This document shows, piece after piece, positions 9,485-19,002 of a DNA stretch of 64,000 nt. The stretch is from Myoxocephalus aenaeus (lineage: Eukaryota; Chordata; Actinopteri; Perciformes; Cottidae): NCBI GenBank assembly GCA_038501785.1, contig JBAMJR010000069.1:204001-268000 (forward strand), read 5' to 3'. Below the pieces are notes generated by a model. It had not been told where the DNA came from. It searched no databases and was given only the letters and a program-made list of their open reading frames with translations. Every line of letters starts with the position of its first letter. Position 1 is the stretch's first letter. The position numbers and the translations under genes were made by a program.

Positions 9485-11070
9485 GACTATATAAATGTGC
9501 TTCCCGAAGGCTGTCCATCAGCATATGAATGGATGTGAAGGGGAATTAGTTTAGTGATATGTTCAGTTTTTGAGATGGTGGCACCTTGCATGGTAGCCGG
9601 CCATCAGTGTATGAATGAGTGTGTGACGTGGTGGGAAGAATAGGAAGGCGCTATACAAATGTAATCCATTTACCATTGACCATCACCAGCGCTGCTACTG
9701 TTAATACTCAGGCCACTCACACAACCACACAACAACTTTACGCTGCAACACAATCAACTCTCGCCTCTCTCCATGAAGGGCCTGCGTCCACATGGCGACT
9801 GCAAAGATGAAAAGATGAGTGCATCATCCAGAGTTTCATATAACAATATCTTGACAACATATCACCACTCTAACCACCAACTAGCATCGCCTGTTTGCTT
9901 TTTATTATCTATTTGATTGACGTATGTTTCAGGACGCTTGCTTCATGGAGGACGATCCGTCAGAGGAAGCTTCAGGAGCAACATTCTGTCTGTGTTCCCT
10001 CAAATGGGCTTTTATGGTCTTTTTTATGACGCCGTCCGTCTGACATACAAAGCTCAGGACAGAAAGACGCGCCCAAAACAAGCTTCGTCAGCAGCTTTTA
10101 ACTTTATTCTGAGCGGCCCAAAGAGAAAAGGTGGGAATAAAGATGCTGTATGCAGCGGTTGGGCTTCATGCGCTCCCTACGCATTGGGTAAAAATAACAC
10201 TGTTAATAAGAGAAACAATGCAACGTAGACACAGGCCCTAACCCACACAACTCAGTCACAGCAAACAACTATTCTATCTCACCTTAAAGAAGAATGGACC
10301 ACATGACATGAACTTAGCTTTCTCTGATATATTTCCCTGACTGATGATATGTTTAGTGTTATGTCGAAGCAGAAGAAATCACTGCTTTTCAGCAGTACTG
10401 TTGCATTGTGGGCCGACAGACACGTACAGAAGAAGAAGGTCTCACCAGACAAACAGGGATTCAATGTATTGACACAAGGAAACACCACAACTATTCTGTA
10501 TTCATATTTGTGAATAAATGTTTTGGAGTTTGAATAATAAATACCGATGGACATAAGATTTTAAAAGACTTTTTTTTGGTGTCAATTGCAAGTGGCAAAT
10601 CATTAGTTAAAGATCTTTCATGATGAACCCGGCTGATGTCGTCTGTAGAGGCGACTTGAGGAGCAAAGTCGTCTCAAGCTTCAGACTTCTGTCTGTCGTG
10701 AATGTTCTCTCATGTATGTTCACATGTATGTTCTCATGTATGTTCACTGAGTTGTCCTGATACCCAACAGCTCTCCGATCCGCCCACAAAACATGGCGTG
10801 ACAACGTGTACATTGAGGTCTAAAGAAACTTCATTTTCAACCTCACTTTATCTGGGATTGAAGTGAGACTTAGAGCTGAGCTCCCAGGACTCCACTTCAA
10901 ACGACCCCGTTAGAAGGAGTGCCCTCTGCGGATGACCTTGCCGCTGACCTTGCCAGAGCGCTGCTCCTCCCGCGGCCCTCCTCCCCGTCCAGCTGCTCGC
11001 CGTGCTGAACGATCCTCCGCTCCCAGAACGACATCAGCTTCTGCTTGTCGTGGATCCGAGCCGCGTTCAT
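6933..11070 (-). CDS. FAM240-like small protein (two coding exons)
   Basis: Join of 10949-11070 (122 nt) and 6933-7056 (124 nt) gives 82 codons, so 81 aa. The donor is AAG|GTCAGC. The acceptor follows a strong pyrimidine tract ending CTCTGCAG. Phase matches, with a split AGG codon. The ATG at 11070 is preceded in the same exon by an acceptor-like TTCCCTGCAG, so a 5' untranslated exon may exist upstream. The protein is helical and charged: KLMSFWERRIVQH, then SSALARLREQWLLRLDQRNQ, then an arginine- and glutamate-rich tail. The FWE, S-A-L and L-R-E-W/Q patterns and the length of about 80 aa fit the FAM240 family, whose function is unknown to me. Human FAM240A lies next to TDGF1, and an EGF-CFC gene is the next gene here. 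The family call is from memory and not searched. Confidence 0.68.
7676..7961. mobile_element. MITE with long terminal inverted repeats
   Basis: The ends TACCGTAAAAGTCGGGTTAC and its reverse complement extend for about 50 bp of near-perfect inverted repeat. TA dinucleotides flank CCGTAAAAG at both ends, fitting a TA target duplication of Tc1/mariner type. The interior is GC-rich with GCTAGCGC and AGCAGC repeats and no ORF. It lies inside the FAM240-like intron. Confidence 0.85.
7979..7993. promoter_or_regulatory. CTCF-like core site
   Basis: CGCCCCCTGGTGGCC matches the canonical CTCF core as I know it. It begins a sequence (CTGGTGGCCATTAGAG) that I recognise as a recurrent fish dispersed repeat, so the site may be transposon-borne. 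Confidence 0.5.
7994..9573. other. Intronic stretch with (GT)n and (AT)n tracts
   Basis: Inside the FAM240-like intron. A (GT)n tract lies at about 8415-8446 and an (AT)n tract at about 9446-9482. The ORFs at 8832-9186 have no recognisable domain and are not called. Confidence 0.6.
9574..9678 (+). mobile_element. SINE 3' fragment
   Basis: Matches the 3' half of the fuller SINE at 34866-35166 (opposite strand), sharing CACCTTGCATGG, CATCAGTGTATGAATG and AGGCGCTATACAA, and ending in CCATTTACCATT. The tRNA-like head is missing. Confidence 0.75.
9679..10948. other. Intronic, no gene recognised
   Basis: The rest of the FAM240-like intron upstream of the second exon. The open frame at 9917-10228 has no recognisable motif or splice context. 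Confidence 0.4.
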
Positions 11071-11204
11071 CAGGACGGAGATCTGCTCTGCAGGGAAAAG
11101 GTTTGAGGAATGAACAATACACAGAAATATGACTTGTATGAGTTTTACTGGTAAACACTGATAAACTGAATTCACGTTGCATACTTACAGTTCTGCAGCT
11201 TGTG

Positions 11205-11580
11205 TGGATTACTTTACTCCTTTCTCCTTTACTCTTGTTCTGTCCGTTTCTTCTCTTCTCCTTTCTTTCTTAATTCACATCTCTGTATGTCTCCGGTCTC
11301 CTCCTGTCCTCTTTTCTCTCTTTTCCTTTCTGCTTTATCTCCTCTCTTAACTCCTCCCCTCCTCTGCACCTTTCTGCTATCTTCTCTCCTCCTCTCCCCG
11401 TGTTGTGTTTCTCCTCCTCTAACCTCCCTTCTTCTTCTCCTTCCGTCTGTTCTTCTATTTATTCTTCACCTTCCCTCATGTCCTTCCTTCCTTCCACATT
11501 CTCTCCTTCTCGTTTCCCTCTCTTATGTTTCCTTCGTCCTTCCACTTGTTCTCTCCCTCTGCCTCCAGTTCTCTTATATA
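11205..11580. repeat. Pyrimidine-rich (CT) tract
   Basis: About 375 bp that is overwhelmingly C and T on the plus strand, with no fixed unit. It lies just upstream of the FAM240-like coding start. The open frame here is compositional. Confidence 0.8.
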
Positions 11581-11873
11581 GATAACGTCTGTGTTACTTT
11601 TCTTTTGGTTCTCATGTGAGTTTTGGGAGGTGACGTGTTGGTTTGGTAGGAGGATTGTTTGTCACATGACCCTCCTCATATTCAGACTGTTCCCTGAAGA
11701 GATGTCTTGGGTTTGTCCTGAAATAGTGAATGTTGGTGAGGATGAGTTAAGCAGCACTAATCTCTAAAGGGACCAAGAACCCTGATGTTGTCATGGGGAC
11801 GGCATCTGGGTTCTGTCATCCAGAGACCACGTTTATAACAGAAAGGCAATGTTAACGTTAGGTGTGGCGCAAA

Positions 11874-12355
11874 GCTGCGTTCACACCAAACTCGCTGAGA
11901 ATATTCGCGCCTGAAAGGGGGCGTGGCTTATCTCCGTAAAAACAGTTACCATTTCCTCCATCCACCATGGAAATAACCACTAGTTCTGCTTTATACTTGT
12001 TGTGTAAACTCCACAAACATCGGAACATCAAACTCCATGGTGTCTGGGTTCATGATATTATATATATATATATAATATTATCCGTAGTCCCACAACAGCG
12101 TCTGAATGACCAGCAGCAGTTTGATTCAGCGACGGCAGGACGGCGGTGGTGATGGGCGGAGCTTCTCAACCCTGACTCAGCGTCACGCACATTTTTCGAA
12201 AGAGTCAGAAAATGTCAACTTTCACGCCGTGTGAAACGCCACATTCACGTCGCCCGGCGAAAAATTCGCTTTTTCGCAACCATTGGCGTCTGTGCATTGA
12301 CTTTACATGTAATCTACTCGCGCGTCAAATTCACAACGTGTTTGGTGAACGCAGC
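11874..12355. mobile_element. MITE with GCTGCGTTCACACCAAAC ends, copy 1
   Basis: The left end GCTGCGTTCACACCAAAC and the right end (reverse complement GCTGCGTTCACCAAAC) form terminal inverted repeats around 482 bp. There is an internal TATATATATATA palindrome and no transposase. I recognise this end sequence as a common fish non-autonomous DNA transposon, but superfamily assignment is uncertain. It was carried along in the 2-kb duplication. Confidence 0.7.
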
Positions 12356-12411
12356 ATCAGACAGAAGTGGAGAATTGCCGGGCAATGTGTGTCTGTTGAG
12401 TGGCAAGTAGG

Positions 12412-13570
12412 AGCTAGTGTTCTAGTGTAGGAGCTAGTGTTATAGTGTAGGAGCTAGTGTTCTAGTGTAGGAGCTAGTGTTCTAGTGTTCTAGTGTAGGA
12501 GCTAGTGTTGTAGTGTAGGAGCTAGTGTTGTAGTGTAGGAGCTAGTGTTATAGTGTAGGAGCTAGTGTTCTAGTGTAGGAGCTAGTGTTCTAGTGTTCTA
12601 GTGTAGGAGCTAGTGTTATAGTGTAGGAGCTAGTGTTCTAGTGTAGGAGCTAGTGTTGTAGTGTAGGAGCTAGTGTTCTAGTGTAGGAGCTAGTGTTCTA
12701 GTGTAGGAGCTAGTCTTCTAGTGTAGGAGCTAGTGTTCTAGTGTTCTAGTGTAGGAGCTAGTGTTATAGTGTTCTCGTGTAGAAGCTAGTGTTCTAGTGT
12801 AGGAGCTAGTGTTCCAGTGTAGGACCTAGTCTTCTAGTGTTCTAGTGTAGGACCTAGTCTTCTAGTGTAGGAGCTAGTCTTCTAGTGTAGGAGCTAGTGT
12901 TCTAGTGTTCTAGTGTAGGACCTAGTCTTCTAGTGTAGGAGCTAGTCTTCTAGTGTAGGAGCTAGTGTTCTAGTGTTCTAGTGTAGGAGCTAGTGTTCTA
13001 GTGTAGGAGTTAGTGTTCTAGTGTTCTAGTGTATGAGCTAGTGTTCTAGTGTAGAAGCTAGTGTTCTAGTGTAGAAGCTAGTGTTCTAGTGTAGAAGCTA
13101 GTGTTCTAGTGTTCTAGTGTTCTAGTGTAGAAGCTAGTGTTCTAGTGTAGGAGTTAGTGTTCTAGTGTAGGAGTTAGTGTTCTAGTGTTCTAGTGTAGGA
13201 GCTAGTGTTCTAGTGTAGGAGTTAGTGTTCTAGTGTAGGAGCTAGTGTTCTAGTGTAGGAGCTAGTGTTCTAGTGTAGGAGCTAGTGTTCTAGTGTAGAA
13301 GCTAGTGTTCTAGTGTTCTAGTGTTCTAGTGTAGAAGCTAGTGTTCTAGTGTAGAAGCTAGTGTTCTAGTGTAGGAGTTAGTGTTCTAGTGTTCTAGTGT
13401 AGGAGCTAGTGTTCTAGTGTAGGAGTTAGTGTTCTAGTGTAGGAGTTAGTGTTCTAGTGTTCTAGTGTAGGAGTTAGTGTTCTAGTGTTCTAGTGTAGAA
13501 GCTAGTGTTCTAGTGTAGAAGCTAGTGTTCTAGTGTAGGAGTTAGTGTTCTAGTGTTCTAGTGTAGGAGC
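12412..13570. repeat. CTAGTGT minisatellite, array 1
   Basis: Built from 20-bp units (TGTAGGAGCTAGTGTTCTAG), with extra 8-bp TGTTCTAG steps and point variants (GAAGC, GAGTT, GACCT). About 1.16 kb. Confidence 0.95.
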
Positions 13571-15615
13571 TGTTTCCTTCGTCCTTCCACTTGTTCTCTC
13601 CCTCTGCCTCCAGTTCTCTTATATAGATAACGTCTGTGTTACTTTTCTTTTGGTTCTCATGTGAGTTTTGGGAGGTGACGTGTTGGTTTGGTAGGAGGAT
13701 TGTTTGTCACATGACCCTCCTCATATTCAGACTGTTCCCTGAAGAGATGTCTTGGGTTTGTCCTGAAATAGTGAATGTTGGTGAGGATGAGTTAAGCAGC
13801 ACTAATCTCTAAAGGGACCAAGAACCCTGATGTTGTCATGGGGACGGCATCTGGGTTCTGTCATCCAGAGACCACGTTTATAACAGAAAGGCAATGTTAA
13901 CGTTAGGTGTGGCGCAAAGCTGCGTTCACACCAAACTCGCTGAGAATATTCGCGCCTGAAAGGGGGCGTGGCTTATCTCCGTAAAAACAGTTACCATTTC
14001 CTCCATCCACCATGGAAATAACCACTAGTTCTGCTTTATACTTGTTGTGTAAACTCCACAAACATCGGAACATCAAACTCCATGGTGTCTGGGTTCATGA
14101 TATTATATATATATATATAATATTATCCGTAGTCCCACAACAGCGTCTGAATGACCAGCAGCAGTTTGATTCAGCGACGGCAGGACGGCGGTGGTGATGG
14201 GCGGAGCTTCTCAACCCTGACTCAGCGTCACGCACATTTTTCGAAAGAGTCAGAAAATGTCAACTTTCACGCCGTGTGAAACGCCACATTCACGTCGCCC
14301 GGCGAAAAATTCGCTTTTTCGCAACCATTGGCGTCTGTGCATTGACTTTACATGTAATCTACTCGCGCGTCAAATTCACAACGTGTTTGGTGAACGCAGC
14401 ATCAGACAGAAGTGGAGAATTGCCGGGCAATGTGTGTCTGTTGAGTGGCAAGTAGGAGCTAGTGTTCTAGTGTAGGAGCTAGTGTTATAGTGTAGGAGCT
14501 AGTGTTCTAGTGTAGGAGCTAGTGTTCTAGTGTTCTAGTGTAGGAGCTAGTGTTGTAGTGTAGGAGCTAGTGTTGTAGTGTAGGAGCTAGTGTTATAGTG
14601 TAGGAGCTAGTGTTCTAGTGTAGGAGCTAGTGTTCTAGTGTTCTAGTGTAGGAGCTAGTGTTATAGTGTAGGAGCTAGTGTTCTAGTGTAGGAGCTAGTG
14701 TTGTAGTGTAGGAGCTAGTGTTCTAGTGTAGGAGCTAGTGTTCTAGTGTAGGAGCTAGTCTTCTAGTGTAGGAGCTAGTGTTCTAGTGTTCTAGTGTAGG
14801 AGCTAGTGTTATAGTGTTCTCGTGTAGAAGCTAGTGTTCTAGTGTAGGAGCTAGTGTTCCAGTGTAGGACCTAGTCTTCTAGTGTTCTAGTGTAGGACCT
14901 AGTCTTCTAGTGTAGGAGCTAGTCTTCTAGTGTAGGAGCTAGTGTTCTAGTGTTCTAGTGTAGGACCTAGTCTTCTAGTGTAGGAGCTAGTCTTCTAGTG
15001 TAGGAGCTAGTGTTCTAGTGTTCTAGTGTAGGAGCTAGTGTTCTAGTGTAGGAGTTAGTGTTCTAGTGTTCTAGTGTATGAGCTAGTGTTCTAGTGTAGA
15101 AGCTAGTGTTCTAGTGTAGAAGCTAGTGTTCTAGTGTAGAAGCTAGTGTTCTAGTGTTCTAGTGTTCTAGTGTAGAAGCTAGTGTTCTAGTGTAGGAGTT
15201 AGTGTTCTAGTGTAGGAGTTAGTGTTCTAGTGTTCTAGTGTAGGAGCTAGTGTTCTAGTGTAGGAGTTAGTGTTCTAGTGTAGGAGCTAGTGTTCTAGTG
15301 TAGGAGCTAGTGTTCTAGTGTAGGAGCTAGTGTTCTAGTGTAGAAGCTAGTGTTCTAGTGTTCTAGTGTTCTAGTGTAGAAGCTAGTGTTCTAGTGTAGG
15401 AGTTAGTGTTCTAGTGTAGGAGTTAGTGTTCTAGTGTTCTAGTGTAGGAGTTAGTGTTCTAGTGTTCTAGTGTAGAAGCTAGTGTTCTAGTGTAGAAGCT
15501 AGTGTTCTAGTGTAGGAGTTAGTGTTCTAGTGTTCTAGTGTAGGAGCTAGTGTTCTAGTGTAGAAGCTAGTGTTCTAGTGTAGAAGCTAGTGTTCTAGTG
15601 TAGAAGCTAGTGTTC
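13571..15615. repeat. Tandem duplication, copy 2
   Basis: Second copy of 11526-13570. The junction falls inside a minisatellite unit: the array is cut at GGAGC and the unique sequence TGTTTCCTTCG restarts. The array in this copy runs on to about 15806. Confidence 0.9.
13919..14400. mobile_element. MITE with GCTGCGTTCACACCAAAC ends, copy 2
   Basis: Copy of 11874-12355 at the 2,045-bp offset. It arises from the segmental duplication, not from a second transposition. Confidence 0.7.
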
Positions 15616-15806
15616 TAGTGTAGAAGCTAGTGTTCTAGTGTAGAAGCTAGTGTTCTAGTGTAGGAGTTAGTGTTCTAGTGTTCTAGTGTAGGAGCTAGTG
15701 TTCTAGTGTAGGAGCTAGTGTTCTAGTGTAGAAGCTAGTGTTCTAGTGTAGGAGCTAGTGTTCTAGTGTAGAAGCTAGTGTTCTAGTGTAGAAGCTAGTG
15801 TTCTAG
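14457..15806. repeat. CTAGTGT minisatellite, array 2
   Basis: Same unit as array 1 and about 1.35 kb long. The variant order follows array 1 for most of its length, then loses some units and gains a run of GAAGC-type units at the 3' end. Confidence 0.95.
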
Positions 15807-16218
15807 CTACTTTTTTTTTCTTCTTTTTTTTAAGAAAATGTCTCTAGCAGCTACCTCATATTCAGAGGGACTACTTTCCTGCTCCCAGTCAGAATGCTAA
15901 CATGTTTTTTGTGCGTTTCTTCTTCTCTTGTATTGTACATTGAAATAGATGACTCCAGAGTGAAGTCACACAAATACCCAAACTTACTGATGATGTTTTT
16001 GATTAATTTAGTCAAATACAAGTCTTAATTATAGCTGTTGGGAAGTTGACGGACTTAACATCAACACATATGTTTTGTTTTTTAAAGATTTAGTTTTTAT
16101 CCTTCAAATAAAGCAGTGCTAGAAGGAAGTTTAGTCTGACACGTCTCTTCAGGTTACAGAGTGAAAGCACGTTTAGATTGTTCTGTCGCTACTCATCTGT
16201 CTTCACAGTAGTATTATT

Positions 16219-16220
<2 letters not shown>
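15807..16220. other. Unique spacer, no gene
   Basis: AT-rich single-copy-looking sequence between two tandem arrays. No exon or element was recognised. Confidence 0.5.

Positions 16221-16273
<53 letters not shown>
16221..16273. repeat. (CA)n microsatellite
   Basis: About 26 uninterrupted CA units. Confidence 0.97.
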
Positions 16274-16276
<3 letters not shown>

Positions 16277-16395
16277 CTGTACATGAAGACACAGATGTCA
16301 CATGGCTTAACTAAATGGCACCAGGATCTTAACTACAGCTTAAGTCATCTTTACACTCGCTGTCACAGCCAGGCGGCTTTACTCGCCTTGTCTCC

Positions 16396-16814
16396 CCGGC
16401 TCCTCCCCAGTTCCTCCCCGGCTCCTCCCCAGTTCCTCCCCGGCTCCTCCCCGGCTCCTCCCCAGTTCCTCCCCGGCTCCTCCCCGGCTCCTCCACGGTT
16501 CCTCCCCAGTTCCTCCCCAGTTCCTCCCCGGCTCCTCCCCAGTTCCTCCCCGGCTCCTCCCCAGTTCCTCCCCGGCTCCTCCCCAGTTCCTCCCCGGCTC
16601 CTCCCCGGCTCCTCCCCAGTTCCTCCCCGGCTCCTCCACGGCTCCTCCACGGTTCCTCCCCAGTTCCTCCCCGGCTCCTCCACGGCTCCTTCCCGGCTCC
16701 TCCCCAGTTCCTCCCCGGCTCCTCCCCGGCTCCTCGCCGGTTCCTCCACGGCTCCTCCCCGGCTCCTCCACGGCTCCTCCCCGGCTCCTCCACGGCTCCT
16801 CCCCGGCTCCTCCA
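16396..16814. repeat. 11-bp C-rich minisatellite
   Basis: About 38 units of CCTCCCCAGTT, CCTCCCCGGCT or CCTCCACGGCT. Three units make 33 bp, so the frame stays open as an SSPAPPQFLPG-like repeat. The complement is G-rich with clustered GGGG runs. Confidence 0.93.
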
Positions 16815-17146
16815 CAGGAACACACACACACAGACACACACAAAACACACACACACACACACACACACACAGGAACACACACAGAAACACACACACACAG
16901 ACACACACACACACAGACACACACACACACAGGAACACACACAGAAACACACACACACACAGACACACACAGGAACACACAGACACACACAGGAACACAC
17001 ACAGAAACACACACACACAGACACACACACACACAGACACACACACACACAGGAACACACACAGAAACACACACACACACAGACACACACAGGAACACAC
17101 AGACACACACAGGAACACACACACACACAGAAACACACACAGGAAT

Positions 17147-17178
<32 letters not shown>

Positions 17179-17319
17179 ACACAGGAACACACACAGAAAC
17201 ACACAGGAACACACACACACAGGAACACACACACACAGACACACACAGAAACACACACAGGAATACACGAACACACACACACACACAAACACACAGGAAC
17301 ACACACACACACAGACACA

Positions 17320-17388
<69 letters not shown>
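16815..17388. repeat. CA-rich array with 120-bp higher-order repeat
   Basis: ACACAC interspersed with AGGAAC, AGAAAC and AGACAC. The block 16861-16980 is repeated almost exactly at 16981-17100. It ends in a pure (CA)n of about 60 bp. Confidence 0.93.
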
Positions 17389-17389
<1 letters not shown>

Positions 17390-17529
17390 ACTTATTCTAA
17401 TCCGTCCAAACCTCTGAGCAGCAGACAGAGGTTACAACAGCTGACATTAGCATGTCAGAAAACATGATGTCATTGAAGGGCGATATGTGTTACAAATATT
17501 CTGACTGAAGAAGTTTTTACAGAGTGACA

Positions 17530-17947
17530 TAACAGGTGAGACTAGACAACACAGTAACAGGTGAGACTAGACAACACAGAGTAACAGGTGAGACTAGACA
17601 ACACAGTAACAGGTGAGACTAGACAACACAGTAACAGGTGAGACTACACAACACAGTAACAGGTGAGACTAGACAACACAGAGTAACAGGAGAGACTAGA
17701 CAACACAGTAACAGGTGAGACTAGACAACACAGTAACAGGTGAGACTACACAACACAGTAACAGGGGAGACTAGACAACACAGTAACAGGTGAGACTAGA
17801 CAACACAGTAACAGGTGAGACTACACAACACAGTAACAGGTGAGACTACACAACACAGTAACAGGTGAGACTACACAACACAGTAACAGGTGAGACTACA
17901 CAACACAGTAACAGGTGAGACTAGACAACACAGTAACAGGTGAGACT
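17530..17947. repeat. 25-bp minisatellite
   Basis: About 16 units of ACAGGTGAGACTAGACAACAC plus AGTA. Each unit carries CAG|GTGAGA, close to a consensus 5' splice site on the plus strand. Confidence 0.95.
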
Positions 17948-18371
17948 AAGTATTTCACCATCTTTATTAAACATAACTAATATTTCATTATCTTTATTAA
18001 ACATAACTAATATTTCATTATCTTTATTAAACATAACTAAGTATTTCATTATTTTATTAAACATAACTAAGTATTTCATCATCTTTATTAAACATAACTA
18101 AGTATTTCATTATCTTATTAAACATAACTAAGTATTTCACCATCTTATTAAACATAACTAAGTATTTCATCATCTTTATTAAACATAACTAAGTATTTCA
18201 CCATCTTTATTAAACATAACTAATATTTCATTATCTTTATTAAACATAACTAATATTTCATTATCTTTATTAAACATAACTAAGTATTTCATTATCTTAT
18301 TAAACATAACTAAGTATTTCATCATGTTTATTAAACATAACTAAGTATTTCATCTTTATTAAACATAACTA
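17948..18371. repeat. 31-bp AT-rich minisatellite
   Basis: About 13 units of the form TAAGTATTTCATTATC followed by TTTATTAAACATAAC. Most units contain TTTATT, which is AATAAA on the minus strand. Confidence 0.95.
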
Positions 18372-19002
18372 AATAAACTTTTTTGTCCATCTAAAAAACG
18401 ATAGAAACTGCAGCCATTTTTCAGCCGTTCAGAAAACAATGATTTTGCGGTCGACGTGTTTGCGTGTCAGGAGTTCTTTTATCTCCTAACCGGATATAAA
18501 ATATCACTAAATAACGCAAAATAACACATTTAGAGGAACTTAAATGCAAATTATCCACTAACTTATAGCTCCACAAAAGTATTTTTTTTTCTCACAAAAT
18601 GACTTTTAAGTGTACCCAAATCCCATGTTCCTAAATCTGGTAGGCCCTTAGGCAGTGGCGGGCCGTGGATTTTCTACATTTTTACTTCAGATTTCAGCCA
18701 ACCTTACTACACAAACTTTTTTCAAAGATTACATAATTGCACATAAATTGTAACACATGGTGGTTTTAAATCGTATCAGGGACTTTTAAAACATTCTTTA
18801 AATCTAAAAAATCTTCAAAAATAGATCTAAAAGTAACTTTTGCAATGCTTTATGAACCATTTGAGGCGATAACCATTGTGGAGGTGATCTCAAATGTGTC
18901 TGTTGCGTGAGGATTGGAACAGAGCTTCTATCTTTTTCATTTGTCATCAAACCTTTCCAGAATCTCTCTTCTTTGTTGGAAAGCATGGACCTCTGCCTCT
19001 GC
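18372..19002. other. Spacer with one hAT-like end
   Basis: CAGTGGCGGGCCGTGGATTT at about 18654 resembles a fish hAT terminal repeat. No partner end was found before the array at 19003, so it is either truncated or coincidental. Confidence 0.4.

Larger units (their letters stand above)
11526..13570. repeat. Tandem duplication, copy 1 (2,045 bp)
   Basis: This segment recurs at an offset of exactly 2,045 bp from 13571. About 890 bp of non-repetitive sequence, including a MITE, looks identical between copies. The minisatellite at the 3' end of each copy is nearly identical for most of its length and diverges near the end. Confidence 0.93.

Noticed and set aside
9917..10228. 103-codon plus-strand frame as a possible exon
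   Set aside because: No recognisable domain, no partner exon and no codon pattern distinct from its surroundings.
16178..17467. A 429-codon plus-strand frame, with frames of 335-351 codons on the minus strand
   Set aside because: It is carried entirely by (CA)n and the 11-bp C-rich array. Open frames on both strands show it is compositional.
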